Part shown: in pieces, positions 17,871-27,305 of the stretch
Layout of the letters: every line of letters starts with the position of its first letter
How positions within the stretch are numbered: the first letter of the stretch is position 1
Source of the DNA: Bacillus sp. A301a_S52
Lineage (GTDB): Bacteria; Bacillota; Bacilli; Bacillales; Salisediminibacteriaceae
NCBI GenBank assembly: GCA_024701455.1
Contig: JABXYP010000001.1
Span: 1,244,001 to 1,308,000 of the forward strand
Direction: 5' to 3'
DNA: 64,000 nucleotides
The notes under the pieces: model-generated
Database searches by the model: none
What the model was told of the DNA's origin: nothing
Seen by the model: the letters and a program-made list of their open reading frames with translations, nothing else
Position numbers and translations under genes: made by a program

Positions 17871-19541
17871 TTAATAAATATAGACCCTTGCTTCATAAGG
17901 CTTTAGCTTAAAGGAAGTGAGTCCGCTGTGGGGCGTAACAGCGTAATTGGCAAGAACAAGTCTCTCACTTGTTAATGTTAAATTATTATCCTCACTTCGC
18001 CATTCAGCTTCGGAAGGGGATAAATTAGATATGACAACCGCTGTTTTGTCGTCTAATTGCCGTTTATAGGCAATGATTTGTTTATCGTCTTCCAGTAGTA
18101 AATCATAGCTTCCATAAGGAAATAAGGCATAGTTCTTTTTAAGCTGAATTAATTTTTTATAAAAATGTAAGATTGATTGCTCGTCTTCTAATTGATTTGC
18201 CACATTTACTTTCTTAAAATTAGGATTCACTTTTAGCCAAGGTGTCCCCTCAGTAAAGCCAGCGTTCGTATCAGTAGACCATTGCATCGGTGTGCGACTG
18301 TTATCGCGGGACGTTTTAGCAAGATGGTTTAACACGTTTTCTGCTGGTATACCGTCAATAGTAGTTTGCTCTCTGTATAAATTTTTTGCTGCTACGTCAT
18401 CATAATCCTCAATATCAGTGAAATAACCATTTGTCATCCCAATTTCTTGACCTTGATAAATATATGGGGTCCCTTTCATGAGAAAGTACATGGCAGCTAA
18501 TGATGTAGCACTTTCACGCCAATAATCGGTATCGTTTCCCCACGTAGACACAACTCGAGCTTTATCATGATTTTCAATAAACAGAGCATTCCAGCCATCA
18601 TGTTCAAGCGCCTTTTGCCACCTTGTAAGCGCCTTTTTGACCGCTACCACATCTAACCCTTTTTTGCCTTCTTGGTCCCATAAATCTAAATGCTCAAACT
18701 GAAAAACCATGTCCATGACGCCGTCATCACCAGCCCATTGCGGTGCTTCCTCTACTGTGACACCATTTGCTTCTCCCACTGTCATCGCGTTGGGATATTG
18801 CCCGTAAGTTTTATCCCTAAACTCTTGCAAAAACGCCATGATTCCTTCTTGATTCATATGCATATCAAAGGACGGAATATATTTTTTATTCCCTTCACTA
18901 GGCATATCAGGAAGCCCGGGCTGTTTTTTAATGTGACTGATAGCATCGATTCTAAATCCATCTATTCCCTTTTCAAGCCACCAATTGACCATATCATAAA
19001 GTGTTTCCCTTACTTGTGGGTTTTCCCAATTTAAATCAGGCTGCCTCCGTGAAAACACATGTAAAAAATAGTCATTCGTTTGCTCATTGAATTCCCAGGC
19101 AGATCCGCCAAAAATACTTTCCCAATTGTTAGGTTCTTTGCCATCTCGTCCATCTCGCCAAATATACCAGTCTCGTTTGGCATTCTCTTTCGATTGGCGA
19201 GACTCAATAAACCATGGGTGCTCATCACTCGTATGATTGAGCACGAGATCAATAATAAGTCGCATACCACGAGAGTGAACTTCGTTAAGCAGTGTGTCGA
19301 AATCAGCCATCGTGCCAAAATCTTCTAATATTTCTTGGTAATCCGAAATATCATAGCCGTTATCATCTAACGGGGATTTATACATTGGGCTGAGCCAAAT
19401 AAAATCGATTCCTAAATCTTTCAAATAATCAAGTCGTTGAACGATCCCTTGTAAATCACCGAAACCGTCACCATTACTATCTTGAAAACTGCGTGGGTAG
19501 ACTTGATAGCCTACACCTTCCTTCCACCAAACTTTCCCCAT
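17871..19541 (-). CDS. GH13 subfamily 31 alpha-glucosidase
   Basis: A cytoplasmic 556-residue glycoside hydrolase acting on alpha-linked oligosaccharides. It has the catalytic TIM barrel motifs DLVLNHTSDEH, GFRIDAISH (nucleophile D199), VGEANG (acid/base E257) and FIENHDKAR (D326), plus the QPDLNWENP signature. The residue after the nucleophile is Ala200. Oligo-1,6-glucosidases typically carry Val there, while some Geobacillus-type alpha-1,4-glucosidases carry Ala, so activity on maltose and malto-oligosaccharides is at least as likely as on isomaltose. ATG at 19541 has GAGGTG 6 bp upstream. A cre-like site lies in its promoter. No transporter is adjacent. Confidence 0.92.
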   Translation of the reverse strand: MGKVWWKEGVGYQVYPRSFQDSNGDGFGDLQGIVQRLDYLKDLGIDFIWLSPMYKSPLDDNGYDISDYQEILEDFGTMADFDTLLNEVHSRGMRLIIDLVLNHTSDEHPWFIESRQSKENAKRDWYIWRDGRDGKEPNNWESIFGGSAWEFNEQTNDYFLHVFSRRQPDLNWENPQVRETLYDMVNWWLEKGIDGFRIDAISHIKKQPGLPDMPSEGNKKYIPSFDMHMNQEGIMAFLQEFRDKTYGQYPNAMTVGEANGVTVEEAPQWAGDDGVMDMVFQFEHLDLWDQEGKKGLDVVAVKKALTRWQKALEHDGWNALFIENHDKARVVSTWGNDTDYWRESATSLAAMYFLMKGTPYIYQGQEIGMTNGYFTDIEDYDDVAAKNLYREQTTIDGIPAENVLNHLAKTSRDNSRTPMQWSTDTNAGFTEGTPWLKVNPNFKKVNVANQLEDEQSILHFYKKLIQLKKNYALFPYGSYDLLLEDDKQIIAYKRQLDDKTAVVISNLSPSEAEWRSEDNNLTLTSERLVLANYAVTPHSGLTSFKLKPYEARVYIY

Positions 19542-19575
19542 ACAAATCACCTCATTAAATTAACTGCATTTTTTG

Positions 19576-19589
19576 CGCAAACGTTTTCA
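19576..19589 (-). promoter_or_regulatory. cre-like/LacI-family operator upstream of the alpha-glucosidase
   Basis: On the minus strand TGAAAACGTTTGCG fits 13 of 14 cre positions and is a near palindrome around the central CG. It lies about 35 bp before the alpha-glucosidase start, so CcpA or a maltose-type LacI repressor could act here. Confidence 0.5.
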
Positions 19590-19665
19590 TTCGTGCTGAT
19601 ATAATCATAGCTGATTTAACGAGGAAATACAATTGTGAATTTAATAAACTTATAGTTAATGATGA

Positions 19666-19752
19666 TTTATTACAGATAAGGTGAAACTCCCAGCTAAAGA
19701 TAGAGAGGCGAGCTAACGGATGCTACTGTCCTAATTGAAGGTTCATTATATA
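19666..19752 (-). repeat. Shortened interspersed repeat
   Basis: TTTATTACAGATAAGG to AATTGAAGGTTCATTATA, with the GATAGAGAGGCGAGCTAAC block between. Both outer ends are kept and the middle is deleted. Confidence 0.6.
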
Positions 19753-19903
19753 GAGAAAATAGGTATGATAGATTAGGACATCCGTTTGCATTGTAAAAGA
19801 AGTGTGTTGACGAACACCTTTTCTATTTCTCTCTTTTAGTGGACATATTATGGTCGAAAGAGTCATTATAAGAGAGAAGGCTTTTAAAAGGAGGAATCAT
19901 GCC

Positions 19904-20449
19904 ATGGGAACAAACGAACAAAGAGGTTTGACATTCGTTTATACAGGTGATGGTAAAGGGAAAACAACGTCAGCTATCGGGTTAGCGGTAAGAGCAGTGG
20001 GGCATAACCTGTCTGTTAAAATATTTCAGTTTATTAAATCACCAGAGCGAACGTATGGTGAGCAACACGTGTTAAAAAAAATAGGAGTAGATATGGTACA
20101 GCTTGGACAGGGCTTTACATGGACGAAAACACCTGAGGAGCATAGGGAAGCTTTGAAAATAGGCTGGCCCATTGCAAAAGAGGCGATTATGCAAGGGAAT
20201 TATGATCTCGTTATTTTAGATGAAATCAATAACGCTCTAGCGATTGAGACGTTTCCAATTGATGACGTGTTACCGCTAGAAGATGTTCTTCAAGTCATTA
20301 AGACAAAGCCAAAACACGTTCACCTTGTTCTCACTGGGAGGTCTGCACATCCATCTATTAAAGAGGTGGCTGATCTTGTCTCAGTCATAGAGCCAGAAAA
20401 GCATTATTATGATGAAGGTATTCCGGCAATAAAAGGGATTGAATTTTAA
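19904..20449 (+). CDS. btuR: Cob(I)alamin/cobyrinate adenosyltransferase, BtuR/CobO type
   Basis: Transfers the adenosyl group from ATP to the Co(I) corrinoid. It is a CobA/CobO/BtuR-type P-loop protein of 181 aa with Walker A GDGKGKTTSAIG near the N-terminus, KIFQFIKSP, and DLVILDEINNAL followed by HVHLVLTGR. ATG at 19904 has AGGAGG 9 bp upstream; the in-frame upstream start at 19850 lacks one. It heads a btuR-cbiA-cbiP group. No cobalamin riboswitch is visible before it, unlike the btuF group downstream. Confidence 0.93.
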   Translation: MGTNEQRGLTFVYTGDGKGKTTSAIGLAVRAVGHNLSVKIFQFIKSPERTYGEQHVLKKIGVDMVQLGQGFTWTKTPEEHREALKIGWPIAKEAIMQGNYDLVILDEINNALAIETFPIDDVLPLEDVLQVIKTKPKHVHLVLTGRSAHPSIKEVADLVSVIEPEKHYYDEGIPAIKGIEF

Positions 20450-20507
20450 TTAAAAGTCTGATGCTTTGTCTATGCTAAGAGGAATTAGAAAGGAGGGAGT
20501 GGCCTTC

Positions 20508-21884
20508 ATGAGTGACAGACGGCTTGTTATTGCAGGCGCATCCAGTGGTGTTGGGAAGACAACGGTGACAATCGGACTGATGGCTGCTTTAAGGGAGAAA
20601 GGGTTTAAGGTTCAAGGCTTTAAATGTGGGCCAGATTATATAGATCCAGCGTATCATACAGCTGTAACAGGAAGAACCTCTCGTAATCTTGATAGTTGGA
20701 TGCTCCATGAATCTGTGCTAAATCACGTCTTGCAAACAGGTGCAGATGGAGCAGATATATCTCTAATAGAAGGTGTGATGGGTCTTTATGATGGCAAAGA
20801 TCCCTTGTCAGACAACGGGAGTACTGCTCATATAAGCATTATGACACGAGCACCTGTTGTGTTAGTGGTTGATTGTTCAGCGCTAGCAAGAAGTGCCGCT
20901 GCCATCGTTAGGGGCTTTCAGGAGTTTAATCGCTCTGTTAACATCGTTGGGGTTATTGCTAACCGTGTCGGTGGTAAAGGGCATTACGAGCTTGTAAAGG
21001 CTGCTGTTGAGCAAATGTGTGAGATCCCTGTTATTGGCTATGTCCCACAAGGGAAGGATCTTCATCTACCTGAGCGTCATCTTGGTCTACTCCCGGCGCT
21101 AGAAAGAGGCCAATTAGATGAGTTTTTAGCTGAGTTAGGTGAGGGCATAGGTGAAACAGTCGATTTAACTCAGCTTTACGAGCTTGCAAAGTCACCTCCT
21201 ATAATAAAAATGCCCGCCTCCACATGGCTACCATGGTCACCCACATCTAAGGTGAAATTGGCGGTAGCCAAAGACAAAGCCTTTAACTTTTATTACATTG
21301 AAAACTTAGAGTTATTAGAGCGGGCTGGAGCAGAACTGGTTTTCTTTTCACCCTTAGCAGGTGAGGTTCTGCCAACTGGTGTACAGGGTCTTTATCTTGG
21401 CGGTGGCTTTCCGGAAGAATTCGCTGAGGAGTTGGCAGCATTATCCGATGTGAACCAATCAATTTACGAAGCAATAGAGAGTGGGATGCCGACGCTAGCA
21501 GAGTGCGGGGGTTTTATGTATTTGTGTGATTACCTTGTGACAACAGATGGACAGCGTTATCCAATGGTTGGTGTTATTAAAGGAAAAGTGACTATGTCAC
21601 AAACGCTTCAAGCGATCGGTTATCGACAGGTAAAAGCACTTTCAGGGAATTTTTTACTTTCTGAAGATGAGACATTAAGAGGACATGAATTTCATTATTC
21701 ATCTTTTCAAGCTGATCACGAACAACTACCAGCGTTTTCAGTGAAAAGCTCATATGGGGGAGCTGATGAAGGTATTGTTAGGAAAAATCTTATCGCTGGA
21801 TATACGCATTTGCATTTTGGTTCATGCCCTAAAGCAGCGGAACATTTTGTGAAGCAATGCGAGGAGTGGAAAGTGCATGACTAA
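20508..21884 (+). CDS. cbiA: Cobyrinate a,c-diamide synthase
   Basis: Uses ATP and glutamine to amidate the a and c carboxylates of cobyrinate. The N-terminal dethiobiotin-synthetase-like ATPase has the P-loop GASSGVGKTTVTIGL and KCGPDYIDPAYH; the C-terminal class I glutamine amidotransferase domain has GGGFPEEFAEEL and the nucleophile in AECGGFMYL, with a late HFGS. 458 aa, a normal length. ATG at 20508 follows GGAGGG. Its last 8 bases overlap cbiP, indicating translational coupling. Its presence implies that the cell handles cobyrinate, made here by genes outside the window or taken up. Confidence 0.94.
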   Translation: MSDRRLVIAGASSGVGKTTVTIGLMAALREKGFKVQGFKCGPDYIDPAYHTAVTGRTSRNLDSWMLHESVLNHVLQTGADGADISLIEGVMGLYDGKDPLSDNGSTAHISIMTRAPVVLVVDCSALARSAAAIVRGFQEFNRSVNIVGVIANRVGGKGHYELVKAAVEQMCEIPVIGYVPQGKDLHLPERHLGLLPALERGQLDEFLAELGEGIGETVDLTQLYELAKSPPIIKMPASTWLPWSPTSKVKLAVAKDKAFNFYYIENLELLERAGAELVFFSPLAGEVLPTGVQGLYLGGGFPEEFAEELAALSDVNQSIYEAIESGMPTLAECGGFMYLCDYLVTTDGQRYPMVGVIKGKVTMSQTLQAIGYRQVKALSGNFLLSEDETLRGHEFHYSSFQADHEQLPAFSVKSSYGGADEGIVRKNLIAGYTHLHFGSCPKAAEHFVKQCEEWKVHD

Positions 21885-23394
21885 CTGTTTACCAATTATG
21901 GTGCAAGGGACACATTCTGATGCAGGAAAAAGTTTATTAGTAACAGCTTTATGCCGAATTTTTTCTAATAAAGGGTTACGGACCGCACCTTTTAAATCAC
22001 AAAACATGGCCCTGAACTCTTACATAACGATAGATGGTAAAGAGATTGGCAGAGCCCAAGGTGTTCAGGCGGAGGCGGCTCGAATCGAGGCTACAACGTA
22101 TATGAACCCGATTTTAATAAAACCAGAAGGGGAGAATCGCTCGCAAATCGTCGTTCATGGCAAGCCACTGCGAACGATGCAAGCCGGAGAATACAGAGAA
22201 GACTTTTATGAATATGGAAAGCAACTTATACAAGAAAGCTTTTCTAAGCTGGCCACAGACTATGAACGAGTTGTAATTGAAGGGGCAGGAAGTCCGGCCG
22301 AGATTAACTTAAATGAGCGAGAACTGGTTAATATGAGTGTAGCTGCTATGGCAAAAGCTCCAGTTATTCTTGTAGGGGATATAGACAAAGGCGGTGTGTT
22401 TGCCAGTTTAGTAGGAACCCTGCAATTGTTAGACCCTGAGGATAGACAACGGATTATTGGTGTTGTGATTAATAAATTTCGTGGTGACCTAGCACTTCTT
22501 CAGCCTGGGCTTGACTGGTTTGAAGATTATACATCACTTCCTGTACTCGGTGTGGTCCCGTTTATTGATGATTTAACGATTGATGCGGAAGATTCACTTT
22601 CATTAGTCGGCTACCATACAGGACAAAATGCAACGAAAGCGTTGGATATAGCCGTCCTTCATTACCCGCGAATCGCTAATTTTACTGATATTGATCCCCT
22701 CGTTTTAGAACACGATTGCCATGTTCGCTTCGTCAAAAAACGGAGTGAGTTAGGAACGCCGGATATGATTGTATTGCCAGGCAGCAAAAATACGTTGGAA
22801 GACCTGCGGTATATGCATAACAACGGGTTAATAGAAGCGCTTATAGAGCTTGTAGAGAAAGACGGTACCCCAGTAATTGGGATATGCGGCGGCTACCAAA
22901 TGCTAGGAGCATCAATTACTGACCCAGTGGGTATCGAATCGGTGCATCGTCACATGAAAGGATTAAACCTCATTAAACAAATGACCACAACATTAACAGC
23001 TCACAAACGGACGGTGTTAGTGTCTGGACACGTTCAATTTGATGGTCAAACTTTGCTGGTAGATGGGTATGAAATCCATATGGGGCGCACTGAAAGGGAG
23101 ACTCAAGGTCGTGGACACCATTTTATCCAATTATCTGATGGTGAGCAAGATGGCTTTATTAGTGAGGATGAAAGCATTATGGGCACATATTTACACGGTA
23201 TTTTTGCAAATGACCAATTCAGGCATACTTTATTAAATAAGTTATGTGAGAAGAAGGGAATGGCGGTTTCATACGACCGCTGTTTATATCAATCTGTGAG
23301 AGAAAAGTCATTGACTACATTAGCGGACGTGGTGGAGAGCCATCTTAATATGGCGTTAATTGAACAGAAGATGGACGCATTTTCAAAGCGATGA
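21877..23394 (+). CDS. cbiP: Cobyric acid synthase
   Basis: Amidates the b, d, e and g side chains of adenosyl-cobyrinate a,c-diamide with glutamine and ATP. It has an N-terminal ATPase domain (MVQGTHSDAGKSLLVTALCR, FKSQNMALNS, VIEGAGSPAEINL, VGDIDKGGVFASL) and a C-terminal glutaminase domain with the nucleophile in GICGGYQMLG and HGIF. 505 aa, full length for CobQ/CbiP. It overlaps the end of cbiA by 8 bp. The next cobalamin gene, cobT, comes after a 255-bp gap holding a repeat fragment. Confidence 0.95.
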   Translation: MTNCLPIMVQGTHSDAGKSLLVTALCRIFSNKGLRTAPFKSQNMALNSYITIDGKEIGRAQGVQAEAARIEATTYMNPILIKPEGENRSQIVVHGKPLRTMQAGEYREDFYEYGKQLIQESFSKLATDYERVVIEGAGSPAEINLNERELVNMSVAAMAKAPVILVGDIDKGGVFASLVGTLQLLDPEDRQRIIGVVINKFRGDLALLQPGLDWFEDYTSLPVLGVVPFIDDLTIDAEDSLSLVGYHTGQNATKALDIAVLHYPRIANFTDIDPLVLEHDCHVRFVKKRSELGTPDMIVLPGSKNTLEDLRYMHNNGLIEALIELVEKDGTPVIGICGGYQMLGASITDPVGIESVHRHMKGLNLIKQMTTTLTAHKRTVLVSGHVQFDGQTLLVDGYEIHMGRTERETQGRGHHFIQLSDGEQDGFISEDESIMGTYLHGIFANDQFRHTLLNKLCEKKGMAVSYDRCLYQSVREKSLTTLADVVESHLNMALIEQKMDAFSKR

Positions 23395-23482
23395 TGAAAT
23401 TAACATTTAACTTCTAAATCCATTTCATAATGATGTTTTTAAAGCAATAACACGAATAATAGGCACTAGATTTCATCTAATG

Positions 23483-23560
23483 TCTCCCACTGATTGTTAG
23501 TTGAGTGAATCAGGCCATTAGTGTCCGTTATCTTCTGCCTGAATAGATTTAGACCCCTCC
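23483..23560 (+). repeat. Fragment of the interspersed repeat (short form)
   Basis: CTCCCACTGATTGTTAGTTG, AATCAGGCCATTAGTGTCCG and the following TATCTTCTGCCTGAATAGA match the short form at 12699. It lies between cbiP and cobT; the right end is not recognisable. Confidence 0.55.
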
Positions 23561-23649
23561 GTTACAAACGGGTGCTTTCAAAGGACTCGCATGTGAATCA
23601 TAAAATTGGTTCAACGGGTAAAATAATCATAGAGGAGTAGGATGATAAC

Positions 23650-24702
23650 ATGAAAGAGACGATAAATCGAATAACACCAGTAGATAAAAAAGTCGGTAAA
23701 GAGGTCCAACACCATTTAGATAATTTGACGAAGCCAGTTGGAAGCTTAGGGAAGCTAGAACAACTAGCCGTTCAATTAGGTGAAATCACGGGCTCCACAT
23801 ATCCTATTGTATCACCGCCGGCATCACTCGTATTTGCGGCAGATCACGGTATAGCAGCTGAAGGAGTCTCGGCTTATCCGTCTGAAGTAACGGCTCAAAT
23901 GGTTTATAACTTTCTTAATGGGGGAGCAGCCATTAATGTGTTAGCGAAAAAGAGTGGTGCTAGTTTTACTCTTGTGGATATAGGTGTGAATGCGGATCTT
24001 GTAGGGACAGGCTTTATTAATCAAAAAATCCGTTACGGGACGGGCAATTTCTTAAAGGAAGAAGCGATGTCGCGAGAGGAAGCGACAGCTGCTATTAAAG
24101 TAGGGATTAACGTCGCAGAACAAGTAGTAGAAAAAGGGGCCCGCTCTCTTATATTAGGGGAGATGGGGATTGGTAATACAACTGCAAGCAGTGCCCTATT
24201 AGCTTGCATAACGGATAAAGAGGTGAGTGAGATTGTTGGCAGAGGGACAGGGGTCAGTGATGACATACTGCGTCATAAAGAGGCAGTCATTAAACAAGCA
24301 CTCCTGTTGCATAAGCCTAATCGGCATGACGCCATTGATATATTGACGAAAGTAGGCGGATTAGAAATTGCTGGCATGGCTGGTGCGATGCTAGGTGGTT
24401 CTGCTCATCGTGTCCCCATCCTTGTAGATGGATTTATTTCAACTGTCGCTGCAAATGTAGCAGTGATGCTCGCTCCAAACGTGAAGGATTACCTTGTTTT
24501 TGGTCACCTATCACAGGAACAGGGACATCGAGTAGCATTAGATAGATTGGAAGGGAGCCCACTACTGGATTTGAATTTACGGCTCGGGGAAGGAACGGGG
24601 GCAGCACTTGCTTTTTCATTGCTGGAAGCGTCAGTCGCTATTTTAACTGAGATGGCAAGCTTTGCTGAAGCGAATGTATCTAAAGAAAAAAAGGAAAGTT
24701 AA
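23650..24702 (+). CDS. cobT: Nicotinate-nucleotide--dimethylbenzimidazole phosphoribosyltransferase
   Basis: Activates the lower ligand by forming alpha-ribazole phosphate from 5,6-dimethylbenzimidazole and nicotinate mononucleotide. Full-length CobT of 350 aa with the characteristic blocks LDNLTKPVGSLGKLEQLA, FAADHGIAAEGVSAYP, LGEMGIGNTTASSALLA and GMAGAMLGGSAHRVPILVDGFIS; the catalytic Glu is in RLGEGTGAALA near the C-terminus. Start is ATG at 23650 with GAGGAGTAGG upstream. It precedes the cobalamin riboswitch, so it may be transcribed separately from the btuF group. No bluB or anaerobic DMB genes are seen. Confidence 0.95.
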   Translation: MKETINRITPVDKKVGKEVQHHLDNLTKPVGSLGKLEQLAVQLGEITGSTYPIVSPPASLVFAADHGIAAEGVSAYPSEVTAQMVYNFLNGGAAINVLAKKSGASFTLVDIGVNADLVGTGFINQKIRYGTGNFLKEEAMSREEATAAIKVGINVAEQVVEKGARSLILGEMGIGNTTASSALLACITDKEVSEIVGRGTGVSDDILRHKEAVIKQALLLHKPNRHDAIDILTKVGGLEIAGMAGAMLGGSAHRVPILVDGFISTVAANVAVMLAPNVKDYLVFGHLSQEQGHRVALDRLEGSPLLDLNLRLGEGTGAALAFSLLEASVAILTEMASFAEANVSKEKKES

Positions 24703-24817
24703 ATTCAAATTTACAACGAGCACGAACTCATTTATACTGAGTTAGGTAAGGTATGCAACAGAAAAAATACTTTTTTTCTGCTTCGTTACCCAATTATGAC
24801 ATGTAATGAATGACATT

Positions 24818-24982
24818 ACGGATAGGTCCTAATATTAGGATAATAGGGAAGCTGGTGTGAATCCAGCGCGGTCCCGCCACTGTAAACAGAAAGGTAACCG
24901 CGTATTACCACTGTGTAGAATCATCTGCATGGGAAGGAGCGGTATACCGTCACTCTGTAAGTCAGGAGACCTGCCTATCCGT
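24818..24982 (+). promoter_or_regulatory. Cobalamin (AdoCbl) riboswitch before btuF
   Basis: The closing helix pairs ACGGATAGG (24818) with CCTATCCGT (ending 24982). Inside are the B12-box elements GGGAAGCTGGTGTGAATCC, GCGGTCCCGCCACTGTAA and AAGTCAGGAGACCTGCC. The expression platform extends to about 25140 with a CCTGTTC / GAACAGG hairpin and a late T-run at about 25124-25130. It is expected to lower expression of the btuF-to-cobU2 genes when coenzyme B12 is abundant. Confidence 0.95.
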
Positions 24983-25279
24983 GTTAGTTAAGCTCCTTCG
25001 AGGAAAAGGATGTTTAGTGTCTGTAGCCTGTTCCCTGCTATGAACAGGTCCATGCATACTGGTCGAATTGGACAAGCATGCTTGATACGGCTTAATCATC
25101 TTACGCTAGTCCTCTACGGGCGGCGTTTTTTTCGTAGCGAAAAAATCATTGTTGACCGATAAGATAGACATGATAACTGTCAGTCTAACATGACTTAAGA
25201 TTTATCGAGGTTAAACCTATATCGTTGAATAGCAGACGTTAAGACATGAAGCGGTACAAAATAGAGGGGGATAAGATTG

Positions 25280-26269
25280 ATGAAACAATTATTAAGTAAA
25301 TGGAAACAAATGAGTACGATCACAGTGTTAGCACTAATTCTGACTGCTTGTGGTGCAGCGGAAGAAAATAATGATAATACTGAAAACGTTAATAACGATA
25401 ATAATGCCAATGAAACTGTGGAAGGGGATTTCCCTGTTACAGTGACCGATGGTGTGGGAGAAGAAGTGACAATTGAAGAAGCACCAGAAACGATTGCGTC
25501 ATTACTTCCAAGCAGCACGGAAATCGTGTTTGAACTAGGAGCTGGTGACCGCATGATCGGTGTATCAGAATATTGTAATTTCCCCGAGGAAACGGCTGAT
25601 ATTCAAGTCATTGGCGCACAGGATATGGATGCAGAATTGATCCTTTCATTGAGTCCTGACTTGCTATTAGTGCAAGAGTATCATTATCAAAATCACGAGG
25701 ACGTTTTAAACGAATATGAAGAAGCGGGAATTGATGTCCTCGTTATGGGCAGTGCTGAATCTTTTGAAGAAACATATGACACCATTCGCTTGGTTGGTGA
25801 AGCGACAGGTACGAGTGATGAAGCGGACCAAATTGTCACTAGTATGGAAGAACGATTAGAAGAGATCCGTGAGCAAGCGGAATTGATTTCAGAAGAAGAT
25901 CGCCAAACAGTATGGGTAGAGGTAGGACCATCACCTGATATTTTCACAACTGGACAAGGTACGTTTATGCACGAAATGCTTGAAGCAATCAATGCTACAA
26001 ACGCTGCTGAAGAAGAGTCGGGTTGGGTGCAGTTTACTGAAGAAGAGATTGTTACACTAGAGCCGGACGTGGTTATTACGACGTATGGCTACTATATCGA
26101 CAGCCCTGAAGCTGACGTGTTAGCTCGTGACGGGTGGTCAGAAGTGCCGGCGGTTCAGAACGAAAGAGTGTACGATGTGGATAATGACACAGTTACCCGT
26201 CCTGGTCCTCGTCTAATCGAAGGAGTGGAAACTCTTGCAAAACTCGTTTATCCGGATGTTTTTGAATAA
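25280..26269 (+). CDS. btuF: Cobalamin ABC transporter substrate-binding lipoprotein
   Basis: A lipoprotein with signal peptide and lipobox LTAC, a linker rich in Asn, Asp and Glu, and a helical-backbone class III binding domain (VTIEEAPETIASLLPSSTEIVFELGAGDRMIGVSEYCNFPEE). The mature protein is strongly acidic, fitting a salt- or alkali-exposed surface. ATG at 25280 with GAGGGGG upstream. It is the first gene after the cobalamin riboswitch and is followed by an overlapping permease gene, so cobalamin or cobinamide is a much better substrate guess than an iron chelate. 329 aa. Confidence 0.92.
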   Translation: MKQLLSKWKQMSTITVLALILTACGAAEENNDNTENVNNDNNANETVEGDFPVTVTDGVGEEVTIEEAPETIASLLPSSTEIVFELGAGDRMIGVSEYCNFPEETADIQVIGAQDMDAELILSLSPDLLLVQEYHYQNHEDVLNEYEEAGIDVLVMGSAESFEETYDTIRLVGEATGTSDEADQIVTSMEERLEEIREQAELISEEDRQTVWVEVGPSPDIFTTGQGTFMHEMLEAINATNAAEEESGWVQFTEEEIVTLEPDVVITTYGYYIDSPEADVLARDGWSEVPAVQNERVYDVDNDTVTRPGPRLIEGVETLAKLVYPDVFE

Positions 26270-27305
26270 TCGTGTTGCGTGGATATATTTACTGGCAGGA
26301 GGATTTGTACTCGGTACAATCCTCCTTGCTCTCTTTTGGAGCAGTGTCACAGTACCTATTCCTCATATTATTCATATTATTATTGAACGGATGACAGGCC
26401 ATGTTTGGCTGACAGATGTGCCGGCAAATGAAGTGCCAATCATTTGGAACATTCGTTTACCTAGAGTCATATTAGCATTTTGTGTAGGGGCATCACTGGC
26501 GTTAGCTGGTGCGGCCTTCCAAGGTTTGTTGCGAAATCCATTAGCAGATCCTTATACGATCGGTGTCTCCTCAGGAGCCGCATTGGGTGCGGTAATCGTC
26601 ATATTCTTTCAACTTTCAGTTCCTCTACTGGGTGGTTTTACCCAACCTATCATCGCGATTGTTTTTGGTTTTCTAACACTAATGCTCGTGTTTGGGCTCG
26701 TCAAAATGACAAGCAGAAGCATGGCCATCGAAACGATTATTTTAGCAGGTATTATTATCAGTTCTTTTATGGGGGCTATCGTGTCGTTAATCATTGCACT
26801 CGGTGACCAAAACGAAATGACACAAATTATTTATTGGTTATATGGAAGTGTCAGTTTACGAGGATGGAGTCATGTTCAGCTTATTTTACCGTTTATGATC
26901 GTCGGCTCGATGATATTGCTCTATCATTATCGTGAACTGAATGCCCTCGCTCTTGGAGAAGAAGCGGCAGACCATATCGGCGTCGATGTGAGGAGAGGGA
27001 AGATTTTAATTTTAATCGGGGCATCGTTGCTGACAGGATCAGCTGTGGCTGTCTCAGGGACGATTGGATTTGTTGGACTCGTCATTCCCCATCTCGTCAG
27101 GCTTGTGACAGGCCCGAACCATCGACATGTTTTGCCACTTTCGTTATTGACAGGTGGAGGCTTTCTTATTTTAACTGATCTCGTATCTCGAACAATTATT
27201 GCACCAAAGGAAATGCCAATCGGTGTCATAACGGCGTTGGTAGGTGCTCCCGTTTTTGCATTGCTGCTTATAAGAAATCGTCTAGGGAGGAGGAAAACGG
27301 CATGA
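26256..27305 (+). CDS. btuC: Cobalamin ABC transporter permease
   Basis: A FecCD/BtuC-family permease with about ten transmembrane segments and the motifs RLPRVILAFCVGASLALAGAAFQGLLRNPLADPYTIGVSSGA and GTIGFVGLVIPHLVRL, typical of type II importers. The proposed ATG at 26256 lies inside the end of btuF (14-bp overlap), without a strong ribosome binding site, so translation is probably coupled; a TTG at 26235 is the alternative. It ends overlapping the btuD-cbiZ start by 4 bp. About 349 aa. Confidence 0.92.
   Translation: MFLNNRVAWIYLLAGGFVLGTILLALFWSSVTVPIPHIIHIIIERMTGHVWLTDVPANEVPIIWNIRLPRVILAFCVGASLALAGAAFQGLLRNPLADPYTIGVSSGAALGAVIVIFFQLSVPLLGGFTQPIIAIVFGFLTLMLVFGLVKMTSRSMAIETIILAGIIISSFMGAIVSLIIALGDQNEMTQIIYWLYGSVSLRGWSHVQLILPFMIVGSMILLYHYRELNALALGEEAADHIGVDVRRGKILILIGASLLTGSAVAVSGTIGFVGLVIPHLVRLVTGPNHRHVLPLSLLTGGGFLILTDLVSRTIIAPKEMPIGVITALVGAPVFALLLIRNRLGRRKTA

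Noticed and set aside
25120..25140. Clear intrinsic terminator in the btuF riboswitch platform
   Set aside because: There is a T-run after GGCGGCG, but I could not find a convincing complementary left arm, so only the aptamer is annotated.
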